Below, piece after piece: positions 23,601 to 36,411 of a stretch of 64,000 bases of DNA; within the stretch, counting starts at the first letter, position 1; each line of letters opens with the position of its first letter. A program made the translations under genes and the position numbers. Where the stretch lies: the NCBI GenBank assembly GCA_004009845.1, contig RMBW01000010.1, forward strand, positions 372,001 through 436,000, read 5' to 3'. The notes beneath the pieces were generated by a model. It searched no databases. It was given only the letters and a program-made list of their open reading frames with translations, and was not told where the DNA came from. This DNA comes from Davidsoniella eucalypti. Its lineage: Eukaryota > Ascomycota > Sordariomycetes > Microascales > Ceratocystidaceae.

Positions 23601-26600
23601 CGATAAACAAGAAAGAAGAAGAAAAAATTGCCAAATTAGTCCGGCAAAAGTTTACTTGCATGTGGCCGCTATACGTGCCCTCCAACTCCGGCTTTATTGA
23701 ATACACTGAATACAGTGAAATTCGGACGTGTCCAGCCACCCAGGCAGCCTGCATTGCAGCAATCCTGCACCACCCGCCAGCATCTTGAGCCAACAATTTT
23801 TTATGTTTTTTTTTTTTTTAAATTCATTAATCCTATGGAGCTATAGAGCTATGGAGGCGTGCCAACAGATACAAAAGATGGCTTTTCTCATCACCACTAC
23901 TAGATCCATATATTATCTTAGCCGACCATCTCTCTCGACCAGCCTGTACTTATATACGCCTAGTTGTATATAATCATTCCATTCATCCTAGCATATATGT
24001 ATACACATGCTGCATCGTGGCATACTACTACGATTTTCGGCCATGGCCAAGTGTTATCTTCGGCTTTCCATCATATGCAAACGGTCTTGTCTATCACAAG
24101 TGATCACTCGCTCAGTAAATGTTTCTTGATTCCATGTCACTCCCTTGTATTTATGTGTATTTTAAGATTTTTCTTCCTCTCTCTTCTCACATGTCCACGG
24201 AAATATCACAGCCTAGGGGGGGAATACAAAATATTGACTATTTCAACCCGAGAATCACCCATATCAAAAAGTATATCGATAATCTATCTTCACGGGTAAC
24301 TACCATCCTTAACGGACGTCCTTCAAACCCAGAGGGGCCGCCCAAGGCCTAGAAAGGCAGGAACGCTTGTGGAAGGAAGGAATGCAGGACCGACACATAG
24401 TACAAGTCAAGGGTTCTGATTGGTGCATCGACCATTTAACTGCTTTAAGTGGAAGTAGGCTGGGGGGGTCCAGAATCCCAGTATCCCCCTCATTCTTACT
24501 TATGAACAAAACAAAAAAAGCTGTATGTTTCTCGCGCACAAGATAGCAACGACGTAATGTTTAATCTGCTTTTGATCTAACGTAAAATCACACACAAAAA
24601 GGTTGGACGTAAGATGAATCTTAACGGTACACTAGGCACTCTAGTTTTCTATCATATGACTACCACAATAATAAGCCTTGATGCCCTTGGCTGCACATGG
24701 CTATATCCAGTTTAACTCCATTATACCAAATCAGCGACAGTCAGACCGTTATTCAGCCTCAAACAATCAGCTTTCGGTCATTGTAGGTACTCACTCTCCG
24801 CCTAAACACGCCACTCGAGAGAATGTCGTCGAAATTATACCTACACCGCTTAGACTTCTCTCATAGATTAAACCTTCCGTTCCGATTTGAGGGGTACTCG
24901 CTTTTTTTTCTTATCGTCTAGCTATGGCTACTTAACCCTTTAAACCCTAATCTTATCAAAGCACCTTCACAATAAAACATATAGCACGGCAATACTACAC
25001 TAGCCAAAACGAAACAAACCACTGTTTCTATTAGTATGTTGTCTAAACTCCGGATTTCTATCATCCGGTTTGCTCTATTTTTCTCTGGTTCTTCGTTCTG
25101 TTTTTATTTTTGTGTATTTTTGTTTCTTGTTGCGGAACATTACTTGACTGGTATCGAGCGGCAAACCAAGAACCGCTGGATCTAGGGCTTAGTAGTAGGC
25201 ACATCGTTTCGAAAATTTCAGTTCCATAGCAAGGTTTTTTTTCTTTTCTTTCTGTAGAGTAGTAGGAATCTTCGTGAGGGGTTACCTAAAGCCAAATATG
25301 CGGCTTGGTTTTCAAGAACCGTCAAGTGTAATACAAGGCTTGATCGGGTTTATCCCATCATGACCTCCCACATGCTTATTGCACGATTACTCATTCCAAG
25401 ATGCCTTGCCGACTATATCGATACACATTACAATTCGTTAATATGTGTTCTTTCATTTTGTTATGTATATGTGTATTGTATAGAAAGCTTCAGTACTGCT
25501 GTGCCCATGATTGACAACTCGGATTGTCCAACTTGCTTCTGCTACAGTCCCTAAGCCGCAGAAATATATATCCATCCCATTATTACAGGCATATTCAGGA
25601 AGGTGGAACATATAACCGTCAATTCCATCAACTCGAGTGTACGAAAATAATAGAAAGGGAACCGGAGATCAGAAAGGCAAATCGATTGATGGAACGAGGC
25701 CCTGTTTTTTTCTTTTCTTTTTTTGCTCATGGCTATATCTTGGTTTATTCTGCTATAATATCACATGGTATCAATAGCCTATGTGAAATCCTACCAATAA
25801 ATCGCATACTGTCAAGGAATTTATAGAAGATGAAGCCTGATAGAACGGTATCTGGAGAAGCAGAATTAAATAGTAATAAATACTAGTCTCTTTGTGAGGC
25901 AAGCGAACAGAGGATGAGCTAAACGGAGGTGAAAAGACGGCTTGCTTTGGACAGACGATGTCCATCCCTCCATATACCCACCTGATCTTCCATCTACCCA
26001 TGCACCATAGTCTTAGTTAGCGTTGATGAAACCCAAGAAAGTCCGAGCTATTAGAGAAAGTGTTGTTGTTTTGTCGTCCCTTTTTTTTGTAGTTGATACT
26101 ATGATTACAATATATAGATGCAAACCAATACAGAGGACGTGGTATTTAGTCATATGTTGGTTTTGGTTGATCACAGTTTGTTGCTGATATATATACAATA
26201 GCTTAATATCGTAAATAAAGCTGTTATCATAGATGGGCCGCATTGATAGTAATTTTGCACTAAAATGTGCAGCCGATACCTATTTTGCCATATATGCAAA
26301 TTCCCGAATATCCAGATTAAATACTCCCGCTTAGTAACTAGCCAAGAATGCCCCGACAATTAGTAGTACATGATAAATATTTATGAATCTGCACATAAAA
26401 TTGTGAAGTATGAATATGGATAATATGGACAATTATTGCCACACCATCCGTTGTGCGAAGTACAACTATGCCGCCCTTTGCTCACTTCTATATATATAAG
26501 TAGTATGGTCCGCCGGTGACTTTCCTTTACAAGGGCATCGTCGTATACCTAGAAATCTCACAAGTAGCAAAACCCATGCTCAGCTAATTGCCTTAGACTG

Positions 26601-26899
26601 TGGAATGGTTGTATGTGAGCCCGTTTCCCACCACCAGATGCTTGATTGTGCTGCCGTTGCATGGCGTAGGACTATATGTGAAAACGGAACATACTAATAC
26701 TACTACTCCATGACTTGCTTTGGTGCTAACCGACTTGAACAAGGTTTGTTTTATCTATTTTTTTTTCTATTTTATACTGCCTGTGTTTCCTGCGGTTTTC
26801 CTTTCAAAGATAAATGCAAGCTTAGATCGCTTTTCTGATAGTTTATCTTATTATTTCTATTTTTCGTTCCTTGGGGGTGTACGATTCAGATTTGTCTAG
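17661..26899. other. Gap of about 9.2 kb without a convincing gene
   Basis: After a short 3' UTR of apc2 the sequence is AT-rich, with purine tracts near 19860, 20700 and 22840 (A and G only, minus strand CT-rich). The longest frames lie in such tracts and read as Phe/Ser/Leu low complexity. The minus strand around 20950-20350 has leader-like CT-rich composition followed by very short ATG frames, so a non-coding or short-peptide transcript there is possible but unproven. The small A-tailed insertion at 23796 lies in this gap. No tRNA, rRNA or long repeat seen. Confidence 0.5.
23789..23867 (-). mobile_element. Short A-tailed retroposon-like insertion, copy A
   Basis: A 65-base insert (23796-23860) is flanked by the 7-bp direct repeat GCCAACA (23789-23795 and 23861-23867). 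In minus orientation it reads as a short unique part ending in an interrupted A tail. The core matches copies B (31320) and C (32568) in words such as CATTAATCYTATGGAGCTAT on the plus strand. It carries the tandem octamer GAGCTATA twice, as does copy C. An A tail plus flanking direct repeats of variable length is the mark of target-primed retroposition. Confidence 0.6.
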
Positions 26900-28411
26900 C
26901 ATTTCATAGTAGAAAAGGCCATGTGCTCCCGCCTTCTCGTCTTTTGCCATTTCTACTCTTTCTTACTACTTCTGCCAGGTTTCTTGTTCGTCAGTTCTAT
27001 CCGCCAGCACTCTCTACCAGCAGCATCATTTTCTTGCCTATGCCAGCCATTATCGCCGCCATAACTTCTCCGCAGCTCGTCCTCAACGTCACCGCTCAAC
27101 ACACGCACTTGTTGCTGCTGGAAGCGCTCAAAGAAACTCTCACTAACGCCTATAGCTGATTACATCATAGTAGCTTCCGGGTTTCCCTAACTTGCATGGT
27201 TAGGACCTTCCGCTTCAGAAACCTTGATCTCGATCTCAAACTCGCTTTATCTTGCGTGCTCCGTGATCCCGAAGCAATTTCTCGTCAACTAGGCTCTATC
27301 CATTTTTTTTTATGCCTCTCACACAGCGCATTTGCTCTATTGCCTCTTTTTTTTGACGTCTCCCATATCTTCCTTGAGCCGACGTCCAGCAATCAACACG
27401 TATGAATCGGCAAACGTCGCTTGCCTGTTTTTAATTGTGAGCTTTGTCAATCGCCCATGAATCGTCAAATCGGCACGCCTTCTTACGCTTTCGCAGTCTC
27501 TAGCTTTGCTTCCTCAATAGGTCTACCAGCCAAGCTTCCAGAAGTTACATCTTGGAGTCAGCTCATATTCACTACTCGCCAAAGCTTAAACTATATCCAT
27601 TCACATCGTGTATTCGCCTCCCCAGCTGTGTAGCTTTTGCCCTATTCTTACCACATAACATATTCGCTCACAGCTGGTAATTGCCCCATACACGCCTCTC
27701 CGTTTTCAGAATCTACCTTTTCTGATCTAGGTAAAGGGCTTCACAAATTGTCAATAAGAACTCCGTTATCCCCATGGGAAGTTGCACAGGTAAGAATAAT
27801 AAATATCAACATATCCACATATTCCATTGTTGATTTAATCTTGTGCGTTTGCACTTCTCTCCACTATCTTCCTAATTATCTTTATATCCTCAACCTCCCA
27901 ACCTCATATCTCTCTACTCCTATCCACCTTGTTCCAGCGACCCTAAATCATCACCACGATCTTCAAAGATCCAATCTCTAATACTCTTTGTAAACTCAGA
28001 CACGAATCGTCACCTTGGAATGCAAACTGCCTAAACTCTATTCTTACGCCTCAAGCCATTAGGTTCAGATAGATACGAACTTTCTGTAGGCTGGTTTATA
28101 TATCTGAACTTATATATAAGCTTGCCTATTGTCTATCAGGCCTCTGGTTCTATACGACTGATATCGGTTCATATCGGTGTGCTGGTTAGTCGTCACTTGG
28201 ATCAAAAGAGGTATCCAATTTCCATAGGCTAGGATAAAGCTCATAGTTTGTCTTGCACCAACTCAACTCTTCTGTCCATCTCTTCTACAAGAGAACTGAT
28301 TCGTTCTACACAACCAAAGGTAAGAATCCTTCACTCCAGCAATATATCTACACCTGAAACTAATCGATACTTCTTCAGACTTCAGCCATAGCACAATCGA
28401 GGATACTCGAC
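26900..28411 (+). promoter_or_regulatory. CT-rich leader/promoter of the RING-finger gene, with a probable 5' UTR intron
   Basis: The plus strand turns pyrimidine-rich from about 26900 and stays so to the start codon at 28412, as in a long transcribed leader. A likely untranslated intron runs 28320-28378: donor GTAAGA, branch-like CTAATC, acceptor TTCAG, 33 bases before the ATG. Another donor-like GTAAGA lies at 27790 without an obvious acceptor. Several upstream ATGs open short frames; none looks like a conserved protein. Confidence 0.5.
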
Positions 28412-30716
28412 ATGTCGGCACTAAGACCGCCTCATCCTCTGAATTCCGCAATGTCAATGCCTGGCGTACCCGTTTTCTCCGCTACCACACTACCCCAACC
28501 GTGCCAGTTAGAGAACAAACCCTTTTCTATTGGGAATCACGCCGATGTCATGGATGGTCTATCAGACAGCTCTGCTCTAAGAGCTAAATCCTCATCCGAG
28601 CTCAATGGAGTCTATCCATTTGACCATCCTAGTCAGCTTCACAAAAATGGACAGTTCCCCCCGACGGCACTGGAGCCTACTTCTCCATTACCTTTGGATT
28701 CACTTCACCACCGCCCTCCTACTCCTGGATACAACGAAAACTACGGCTACCATGCAGCAGCTAACTTCGGTTGGCCAGCTGCTGCAAGACTTCATGACCC
28801 AACGTCTTCCTTCCAGTTGTACCACACTAACCAACATAACACTCTTAACTCTCACATGAATTCCCACTCTCGTCCTTGGGCATGCCTGGATGGTCGCGTC
28901 AACGGCGCTATTCCACAGCATAGCACGAACCAATACGATATGGGGGCATTTACTCGTTGCCAAATATCGCCAAATATGGCTACACGCTCGCAGATGATGA
29001 CTGATGATCAGGTATACAACCCCAACTCAGCGAGACCCCTATTCGCAGCAACATCTTGGCCTTATGCAGTCAACCCAATCCACAACAACTCTGTGCCTAC
29101 TGCTCAAGCCACACGTCATGTTCTGCCCTTTTTTGAGAACCCAATCCTGGTTCATCAGTCGAATCTATACTATCCGTCAGAAGATATCCATGCAATGAAC
29201 AACTATAATTCACAAATGGCACAGCATCGTATGGGACTTCAAGCTCAACAGGAGGTCTCATTCCAGGCTCCGGTTCAACAAAACGTTCAAGCAAGGCCTC
29301 AATCTCAACTCCAGGTACAAGCTCATGCACAAGCTCATGCACACGCATTGTCTCGAGCTCAAGTTGAGAACCAAATACAAACGCAAACTCAGGCTCGAGC
29401 ACACGCCATCCCTCCGATTCACACCCAGGGACACGCTCAAGTACACACCGAAATTGAGTCTCGAGCTGATATAGACGCCCAAATCCAGTCACAAATCCAA
29501 AGCAACTCGGCAATGTTGTCTCAATCCCAGCAGCAACAACCCCAAACAAGTGCTACACATTCCCCATTTCCAGTATCTGCCGAAGTTACTACAACAACTC
29601 GCAATCGACAAGTCAACCTTGCCAGCATTCAGAGCCAATCTCAGGGACGAGCTGTTGCTGCAGCCCCTCCTCGGCCTCGTCAGATTCGTGACCCGCGTCA
29701 AAGAGCCGAATGTAAGTTATCTATCCTTTACAACAAAATGATTGTATATATCCATAAACTAATGTACATTTTCCATACAAATAGCATCCGCTACTGTCGG
29801 AAACGCCCGACGTACTAGTCCTCGTCGTGATCGACAATTCGAAAGTATGCACCAAAATATGCGCCCCAGTCGGTCTAGACGTGCTGAGCGCTCTTCAAAC
29901 GCACACCGAAGACCCTCTGAGATAGATTATGTTCGCTCGCTCCAGGTTCTTCGTGGTACAATGTCTAAACGACCTGTCGCCTCAAGCGAGCTTATCCAAA
30001 ACCTTGAGCACGTAAAACCTGAGGATCTCACTGAAGATTCTACACGTAAGTACACATCAAACCAACACTATCGCCCTACGGAGAATGAAAACTAACTGCT
30101 ATCCAACTATAGAATGCAACATTTGCTATAGCGACTACGGTGAAGTTAGGCCAGAGGGCGATCGCGAAAATCCAGTTCGGATTCCCAATTGCGGACATGT
30201 TTTTGGTAACATCTGCTTGACTACTTGGTTTAAAGATTCCAGCCTATGTCCTTACTGTCGTCATGAGCTGCCACGGGAGCATCTATTCACTTCCAGCAAC
30301 AAGGCATTGGCAGCCCTCCTTGCCAAGATGGGTCCAGTCCCTGCGGATCGCACCAGTTCGGTTGAACGCTTTGAGTTCCTCAGTCATGAACAAATTCAGA
30401 ATCTAATCAACCCTAGCCAGGAAGATAATTCCAATGCTTCGTAAGTAATACTTCAATTGTATAACTACCAATCATCCAGTTAACAATATCATGTCATAGC
30501 AATCGGAACAGCTCATACAGAGCCATGTACCGCGCCTCGCATTCTCACCTAACCCAAGCTGGAACATCCCTAGCCTCCGGAGGTGCATCGCCAACCCGCC
30601 CCCATCATAGCTCCAGTACTAGCTTCACACGTGAGAATAACAATATTTACGCAAGTGACTCTTCAAGCCCAATGGGCGCTAACGACGATTCTGATGAACA
30701 AGACGCTTACATTTGA
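28412..30716 (+). CDS. Gln-rich RING-type zinc-finger protein (putative E3 ubiquitin ligase)
   Basis: Four coding exons, 28412-29711, 29785-30045, 30113-30440 and 30500-30716, give 701 aa; all donors are GTAAGT and acceptors end in TAG. The first 430 residues are Pro/Ser/Gln/His-rich and look disordered, with a Gln-Ala-His tract at about 270-385. A basic Arg/Ser segment follows. The RING-like domain is at 522-569: C522, C525, C547, H549, C555, C566 and C569 are present, but the fifth ligand position (three after H549) is Gly552. The CGHVFG sequence with that Gly is one I recall from other fungal RING proteins, so it is probably a family trait and not a lesion. The C-terminus is Ser/Asp-rich. 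The substrate is unknown; ligase activity is inferred from the domain alone. Confidence 0.85.
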
Positions 30717-31319
30717 GCTCGTTCTTCATTTCTATGGCATTTTTATGGCATCATGGCATCTCTATTACATCTTTCGAGGTGTAATTCGTTGCTATGGTCA
30801 TCGTCGCCTATTCTTCCTTTATTTTGTTATGTTTTGTTTTGTTTTGTTTTGGTTGGCCTGTCTTTTCTTCATATCTTTTCCCTGTTTACATTTGGTTTTT
30901 TCTCATTTTATGATACTTACGAAAAGGTCATGTCTGGCTTTGGAGTTGCAGGTTGTGGCTCTTGGGATGCCAGTTTTTGAGGCTTTCGTGGCTATGGCGG
31001 CGTTTGGTGTGTTTTTACGGTACTTCAGATCTTTTTAGATGTGGAAGGTTCTACAGGTATCATGAGTGGTATGTATTTATTAGGATCAGGCTCCCATCGC
31101 TCATGTACATTGTACATCGTACTATTGCAAACATATTCAATTTTTTCCCTTTAGATTTTATCCTACTCGAATATCAATCAACTTTTTACCAGTACACATT
31201 TCTTACTTTAATTCATGTATCTTCTAAATCAACACTAATAATTAGTCACAATAGACTCGGGTAGGACATTCGCTAAAACATGGGAACTATAGGCGGCAAA
31301 TTTTCATGACATACAAATA

Positions 31320-31390
31320 CCTCAAAAAGCATCTTCATAGCTCCATAAGATTAATGAATTAAAAAAAAAAAAAAAAACCCTCAAAAAGCA
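31320..31390 (+). mobile_element. Short A-tailed retroposon-like insertion, copy B
   Basis: The 47-base insert 31332-31378 starts TCTTCATAGCTCCATAAG and ends in a run of 17 A and one C. It is flanked by a perfect 12-bp direct repeat, CCTCAAAAAGCA, at 31320-31331 and 31379-31390. This is the clearest target-site duplication of the three copies. It has the octamer TATAGCTC once, where copies A and C have it twice. The size fits a severely 5'-truncated end of a longer A-tailed retroelement. Confidence 0.75.
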
Positions 31391-32567
31391 AGAAAGGCTC
31401 ATGCGTTTGCGTAAATGTTGATAATATTCTTCCATCTTTCTTTTTTCATCGAGAAACTTCGTGAATGGATTCGTACGCATACTCCATCACCCAGGATACA
31501 CTGCTACAATCATAAGATAATTATATACAGAAACTGGCTCTTTGATACTAAGCCGCTATTTCACACAGTCAGCTGATAAACTACATGAACCCAAGATCAA
31601 CACCATTGCAGGTAGTAAGATATGAGGTCTAGGTCTATGGTTATTATGCAAGTTTCTTTATACATGATTGTGTTTTTATGAACAATAACAATGTGGATTG
31701 CTTTGTACGACCATATATTATCCTTTTGAAGATATTTCTTTGAACCTAGTCGTACTATCTCGTTTTCCCGTTTGCTATCCCGTTAGGATTCGTCTTTTTC
31801 GCAGTCAGCCAACCGATAACTTACTGATATTTCTTTGCTGTTGTTGGTAGCCTCATATTCTTAGACTAGCCTTCCATTGGACAACATTGAATGAGGCTAA
31901 ATAGACCAGGCTAAGATGTGACTGTACAATATTTTTTTTTCATTCAGGGGAGGTTCATTATTTGGAGGGCTTTTGTTTATTGAATGTTGATAGCCAATCT
32001 TTTTCTCTGGTTTATTTGCTTCTCTTCCCATCCTATTAGGCTCGGCAACCTGCATCTTAAGTGGGCTAGGCTGCCTCTAATCATCTGCCAGCTCAGCGTC
32101 GCCCTATATAGACCGCAGAGTTTATACAACAAACGGGGGGTCTTCGAAATCCTATAACAAGAAAACTAGATAAAATCACCAAACTTCCCCAGCCTGTTAT
32201 ATCAGAGCCCAACCATGGCGGTTTGCTTCCTGACCTGGCCTCTGCGCTAGCAAAATATGGTCAGTGACTAGGTCTATGTAAGAGCCACGCTATACCCAAG
32301 AATAAAAGCCACGCGAATATCTCGCTCTTGAGAACCAGATAATCAAAGAGAAGGGGAAAAAAGATAGGCAAAATCAACTTTCATTCATCTACTTCCTTGC
32401 TATGTCGTCACTGCCGCGTCAAAGGTAACAAACGCTCCCAATAATATTGATTTTTCGGCTTCTGGTCAAGCGAGGTCGATCTTCATCAAGTGTGTGTTAA
32501 CCCTTATTTCATGTGAACCCTTATGTAGTACATACTAGGAAAATCGACCCAACTTCTTTCTTTTTCA

Positions 32568-32651
32568 TACGCTTTTATTTTTTTCTTTCTATTTTTTTAA
32601 TCCATTAATCTTATGGAGCTATAGAGCTATGAAGATGTTTCTCTTACGCTT
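32568..32651 (-). mobile_element. Short A-tailed retroposon-like insertion, copy C
   Basis: A 70-base insert (32575-32644) lies between direct repeats TACGCTT at 32568-32574 and 32645-32651. In minus orientation it ends in an A-rich tail with G and T interruptions. The unique part agrees with copy B through the GAAGATG end and with copy A through the duplicated GAGCTATA octamer. It reaches a few bases further at its 5' end than copy B, as expected for different truncation points. Confidence 0.65.
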
Positions 32652-35600
32652 ACTTTTCACCAATTATGTAGTGGTCATGTACACCACAGTATAACGTCGC
32701 TATGCAGGAGGCCAACAATCGAAACCCACTATTTTGTCTCCTCATTCAAATCCTATGACCGCTTCTTAATTTGCCATTCTTGGGGATGGGATACTTTCTC
32801 CCTCTCTTTTCTTTCAACGAAAGAAAATGAACGGAATTTCTACGGCTTCTCTTGATTACTCCAAGATCTGTTGAGGCAAAAATCCCTATCATAAGAACTG
32901 GTTATACCGCTATACTTTGAACCACTATCCTTATTTGGATTTGGATTTGGTATTGCTAAGCACGGTGGAGGAGGGTCAAAAAAGAACGCGGCTTACACCC
33001 ATCACCATAAGGGACATATGCAAGGTGCCGATCTACTATCTAACTAGCCTATAAACACAAAATGGAACAACCCTAGAAGTTACAAAGAGAAGACAAAAGT
33101 GGCCAAGGATGGCCATAGCTACATTGCGTAGCTATCATGGGAAAAAGATCGGTGGGCGCTATACAGCGAAGTTCTCACCTTATAGTCAGCCATAGAGGAT
33201 ACAGACTTCGAGCAAGCGCATCTTGCGGTGATAAATTGTCTCGGGAGCATCAACTACGGACTATACAGCTCCGTAGATTAGGCCCTGTAAAGACCAAGGG
33301 CAGACCAAGTGCGCCCAGCGTTCCGAATCTCGTAATAAACCAAAACCCTAAGTGGGTCTACTATGCTCACTATCAGGTGACCGTCAAGCGAAATATCTGT
33401 TCGGCAAAAAAATTGGCGTTATCGAGTCGATGTGATGGCTTCAGCAACAAGACTCCCGCGCCGCGGGATGGGCATCCGGAACCTTCAAGAGGTTGCCCGT
33501 CGAGTGTGTGTCCCTGAGCTTTGTAGAGAAAAGGTGGCGGTCGTCGGTGAGAACATTTCGAGAGAGAGGAACAGTCGGGCTCAGGGCCTCACAACTCGAT
33601 GCATCATAAGAGACAGAAGTCAGAAATGATAAAGAGAATGGACAGCGACATTGGTGATATGTGCTGGTCGCTCTTAAAACCCTACGACGAAGGGGGATTT
33701 TTCGTCTTTTGACAAAGGAGGACCTCCCGAGGGTTAGGAGGGAAGGTTGGACCACTATCCTTAAAACATAAGACTTAGTGAACAACAAACGGTTTACACG
33801 TGGCAACCAAATATGATGTAGCTTGTGCAAGTGCTGCCACTACGACTCCACAGAGCTAGTATCGACAAGGTCTTGATAGTCGCCACTATGTGTGCCCAAT
33901 GGAGTGACTCGAGGATTTCAAATACCTTGGACACTAGAAAAAGAAGAAAATAGCAAAAGAGCAAAAAAGCAAAGAACTACCGAAAAGTGGTAGAGTTAAG
34001 CGATGATACTATAGGAATCCCGTTTGAAGTGGTTTTTCTCCCTATGTAATAAGATACCAATTCTGTATGAATATAGTTAGTTGTATGGATCTAGGCCATA
34101 TTTACATGCAATCTGGAATGCAGGGCGAGAACAACAAAATATTGCAGGTCTTGTGGCACCCAGGCAGCTAGCTCAGCTCTGCTAATGTGGGCCGATTTTA
34201 GCAGTATGTGTAAATTTCTAGGCCGCCGGCCAATATAAAATCATATATTAGTGTTACTCAACAGTTAGATTCATTTTCCTTCATAACAAAAAAAAAATTA
34301 GAAAAATAAAAAGATTCTATAAAAAGGGTCATGTGTACTTCCAAGTCCAACATTGGATACTTTAGTCGCATAGTGCCCTTTGAATTAGCTGACAGCAGGG
34401 ACCAATACTAAGCCTGTTATTATCATTACAACTACATTAAATCTTGAATAAGTCTTTGAAGACCGAGGCCTACTATTAATGTAGATGCACTATGAAAATA
34501 CAAGGATATACTAGGATGCGTGTAATTTAGAAGGCCTGGGAAAATGCCCCAATATTTGTATGATGATGAAAAGGAAAACTGCTGAGCAAATAACCACTGA
34601 ATCATGGACTTTACGAGTCACTTTCTTCTTTACATATAGTTAAATATTCTTGTCCTTCTAGCTTTTATGGATAGTAGATACATATATGGTGGATGTCGGA
34701 AAGCGCCAGAAATTCAAACACATCACGTCCATAGTTGGTCTGTGTGCTTGCATATTCTCATGCAGACTATATACCAGAGAGGATCACACGGCTCTATAAC
34801 TACGACCTCGATGTGTTAAATGCCTCGAATCGCTAGAGACCGCATGGATGGTTGACGTTGAAGTTGGTCCTTTAGCGGGCTAGATTGGTGTTTGTACGGC
34901 ATCAACGTCTATTGTAACATGGTATCCATCAGAAGCAGGCGAGATCTGTGAAGTCCTTGGTCACATTCTAGGCTACTGGAATCGAAGAATGGTTAAAGCA
35001 ACGAGCGGTAAATATATTCAAGGGAGCGACGGCCTTTGAATACGGACAAAACAAAGACGGGATGGACAGATCGACGTGAAAACAGCAATCATAACTGTAC
35101 TATGTTCATCTTTGGGTTCTGTTATGTCTTGGATGCAATCGCATTCTATATCGGTATCTTGGAGAATTAGTGTGGCGAAAGATATGTGAGGGGCTAAATG
35201 AATAAAATTGGGTGGTCATGATGTGTTGATTAGTAACTTGTGAGACTTTCTCGGAAAATTAAATGTGATGTTACAACTAGTCTATTCGTTAAGGATAGGG
35301 TTAAACCCAAAGAAACATGAGCAGGAATGGCAGACAATGAGCTAAATTTTACATTTATCCTTGATCGGTACAGCGTTGGAGCTAAGAAGCTTGTAATAAC
35401 ACTAAGTTTTTATGTCATAGTTCTATTGTTAAGCCTAAAGCTGGCACAAAGTAAACAAAGCTTTGAAATTAGTATCGCGAAGGTTGGTGCATAGTAGGGC
35501 CCAAAGCCGGCTCGATAGCTGTCATAGGGTTGAACGAAGAACAAAAAAAACCGTGGGCTGGGGTGATCCTTTTAGACCATCAAGCTGAAGTAGGCTTTAG

Positions 35601-35779
35601 TGGATGGACTGGGATGGCCAGAACATAACACGACTGGAGAATCAGCGTGTCACACGGCGAAGAATCAATCAGTCGAACAGGCAAAGGCCAGTGAGAAAAC
35701 TTGAAGGAAGGCAGGGAGCCTGACTGCCAGGGTGCACAAAAAAATAGAAGGTGAAGATGCCTGTTCTGCCTGAAGAAGT

Positions 35780-36411
35780 AGAAGACGCTGCGATTGAATT
35801 CTCGAACTATTGCCTGCAGGCTTTACTTGCATAGCGGCAACAACAAACCACGCCGGATCGCATTTTCTATTTCTTTTTTCTTTCCTCTTCAACGCACCGC
35901 ACCGCACCGCACATTTTCTGCGAAAGCTCTTAAGCGTGCAACGAGCGAGCGTTGCTTACACTTGTTGATCTGGTCTTTTCTTATCATCTACTAACCCGTT
36001 ATTTTTTAATTGACTATCCTCGTCGCTTCAGAGTTGTTGGTTCGATTTGGCGTCTGGAATTGATGCCAGCTGACTTTCCGACGACGTGAAGACCTTGGAC
36101 GTTGATTTTCGCGATTTTTACTCCCTGTTGTTGTGGTGATTTCAGCATTGGCCCGACTCACGATATTCTAGAATATCTTTTTTTGTAGGGAGTTCTTTAA
36201 TGTTATGTCTCCATGCCGTAGACCACTGCGCCGTCAGTTTTTATTTTCTGGATAGAACCATTCCTGTTTACGACCTCGACCTCCCTTTATACTATAGATT
36301 TCTGCCATTCCTCGCCAATTTAGACCTCGATCGCGTGTAAACACGCCCCTCCTAAAGCTTCATCACGACATTGAAGTTCTGTGTCAGCTCGACACCCCGA
36401 ATCAAAACACC
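35780..36411 (+). promoter_or_regulatory. Promoter and leader of the giant Leashin-type gene
   Basis: The sequence is CT-rich and leads directly into ATGAGC at 36412. A short tandem of the pentamer CGCAC (four copies) lies near 35893-35912. No upstream coding exon or convincing leader intron could be identified. Confidence 0.45.

Larger units (their letters stand above)
30717..35779. other. Gap of about 5 kb: 3' UTR of the RING gene, then intergenic DNA with two short retroposons
   Basis: The first 500 bases are T-rich and probably 3' UTR. Beyond that I see two A-tailed insertions (31320 and 32568). There is also a TATA-like site near 32104 followed by an 11-codon frame with a strong start context (32215), and a stretch at 33130-33830 of somewhat higher GC with overlapping frames on both strands that I cannot assign. 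No RNA gene was recognised. Confidence 0.5.

Noticed and set aside
33137..33830. Overlapping frames of 126 and 129 codons on opposite strands
   Set aside because: Neither has recognisable motifs; higher local GC alone can explain the missing stops. The minus frame lacks an ATG at its first position.
36041..36060. GGTTCGATTT resembling a tRNA B box
   Set aside because: No matching acceptor stem, A box or anticodon loop around it. I scanned for other B-box-like words on both strands and found none in a cloverleaf context.
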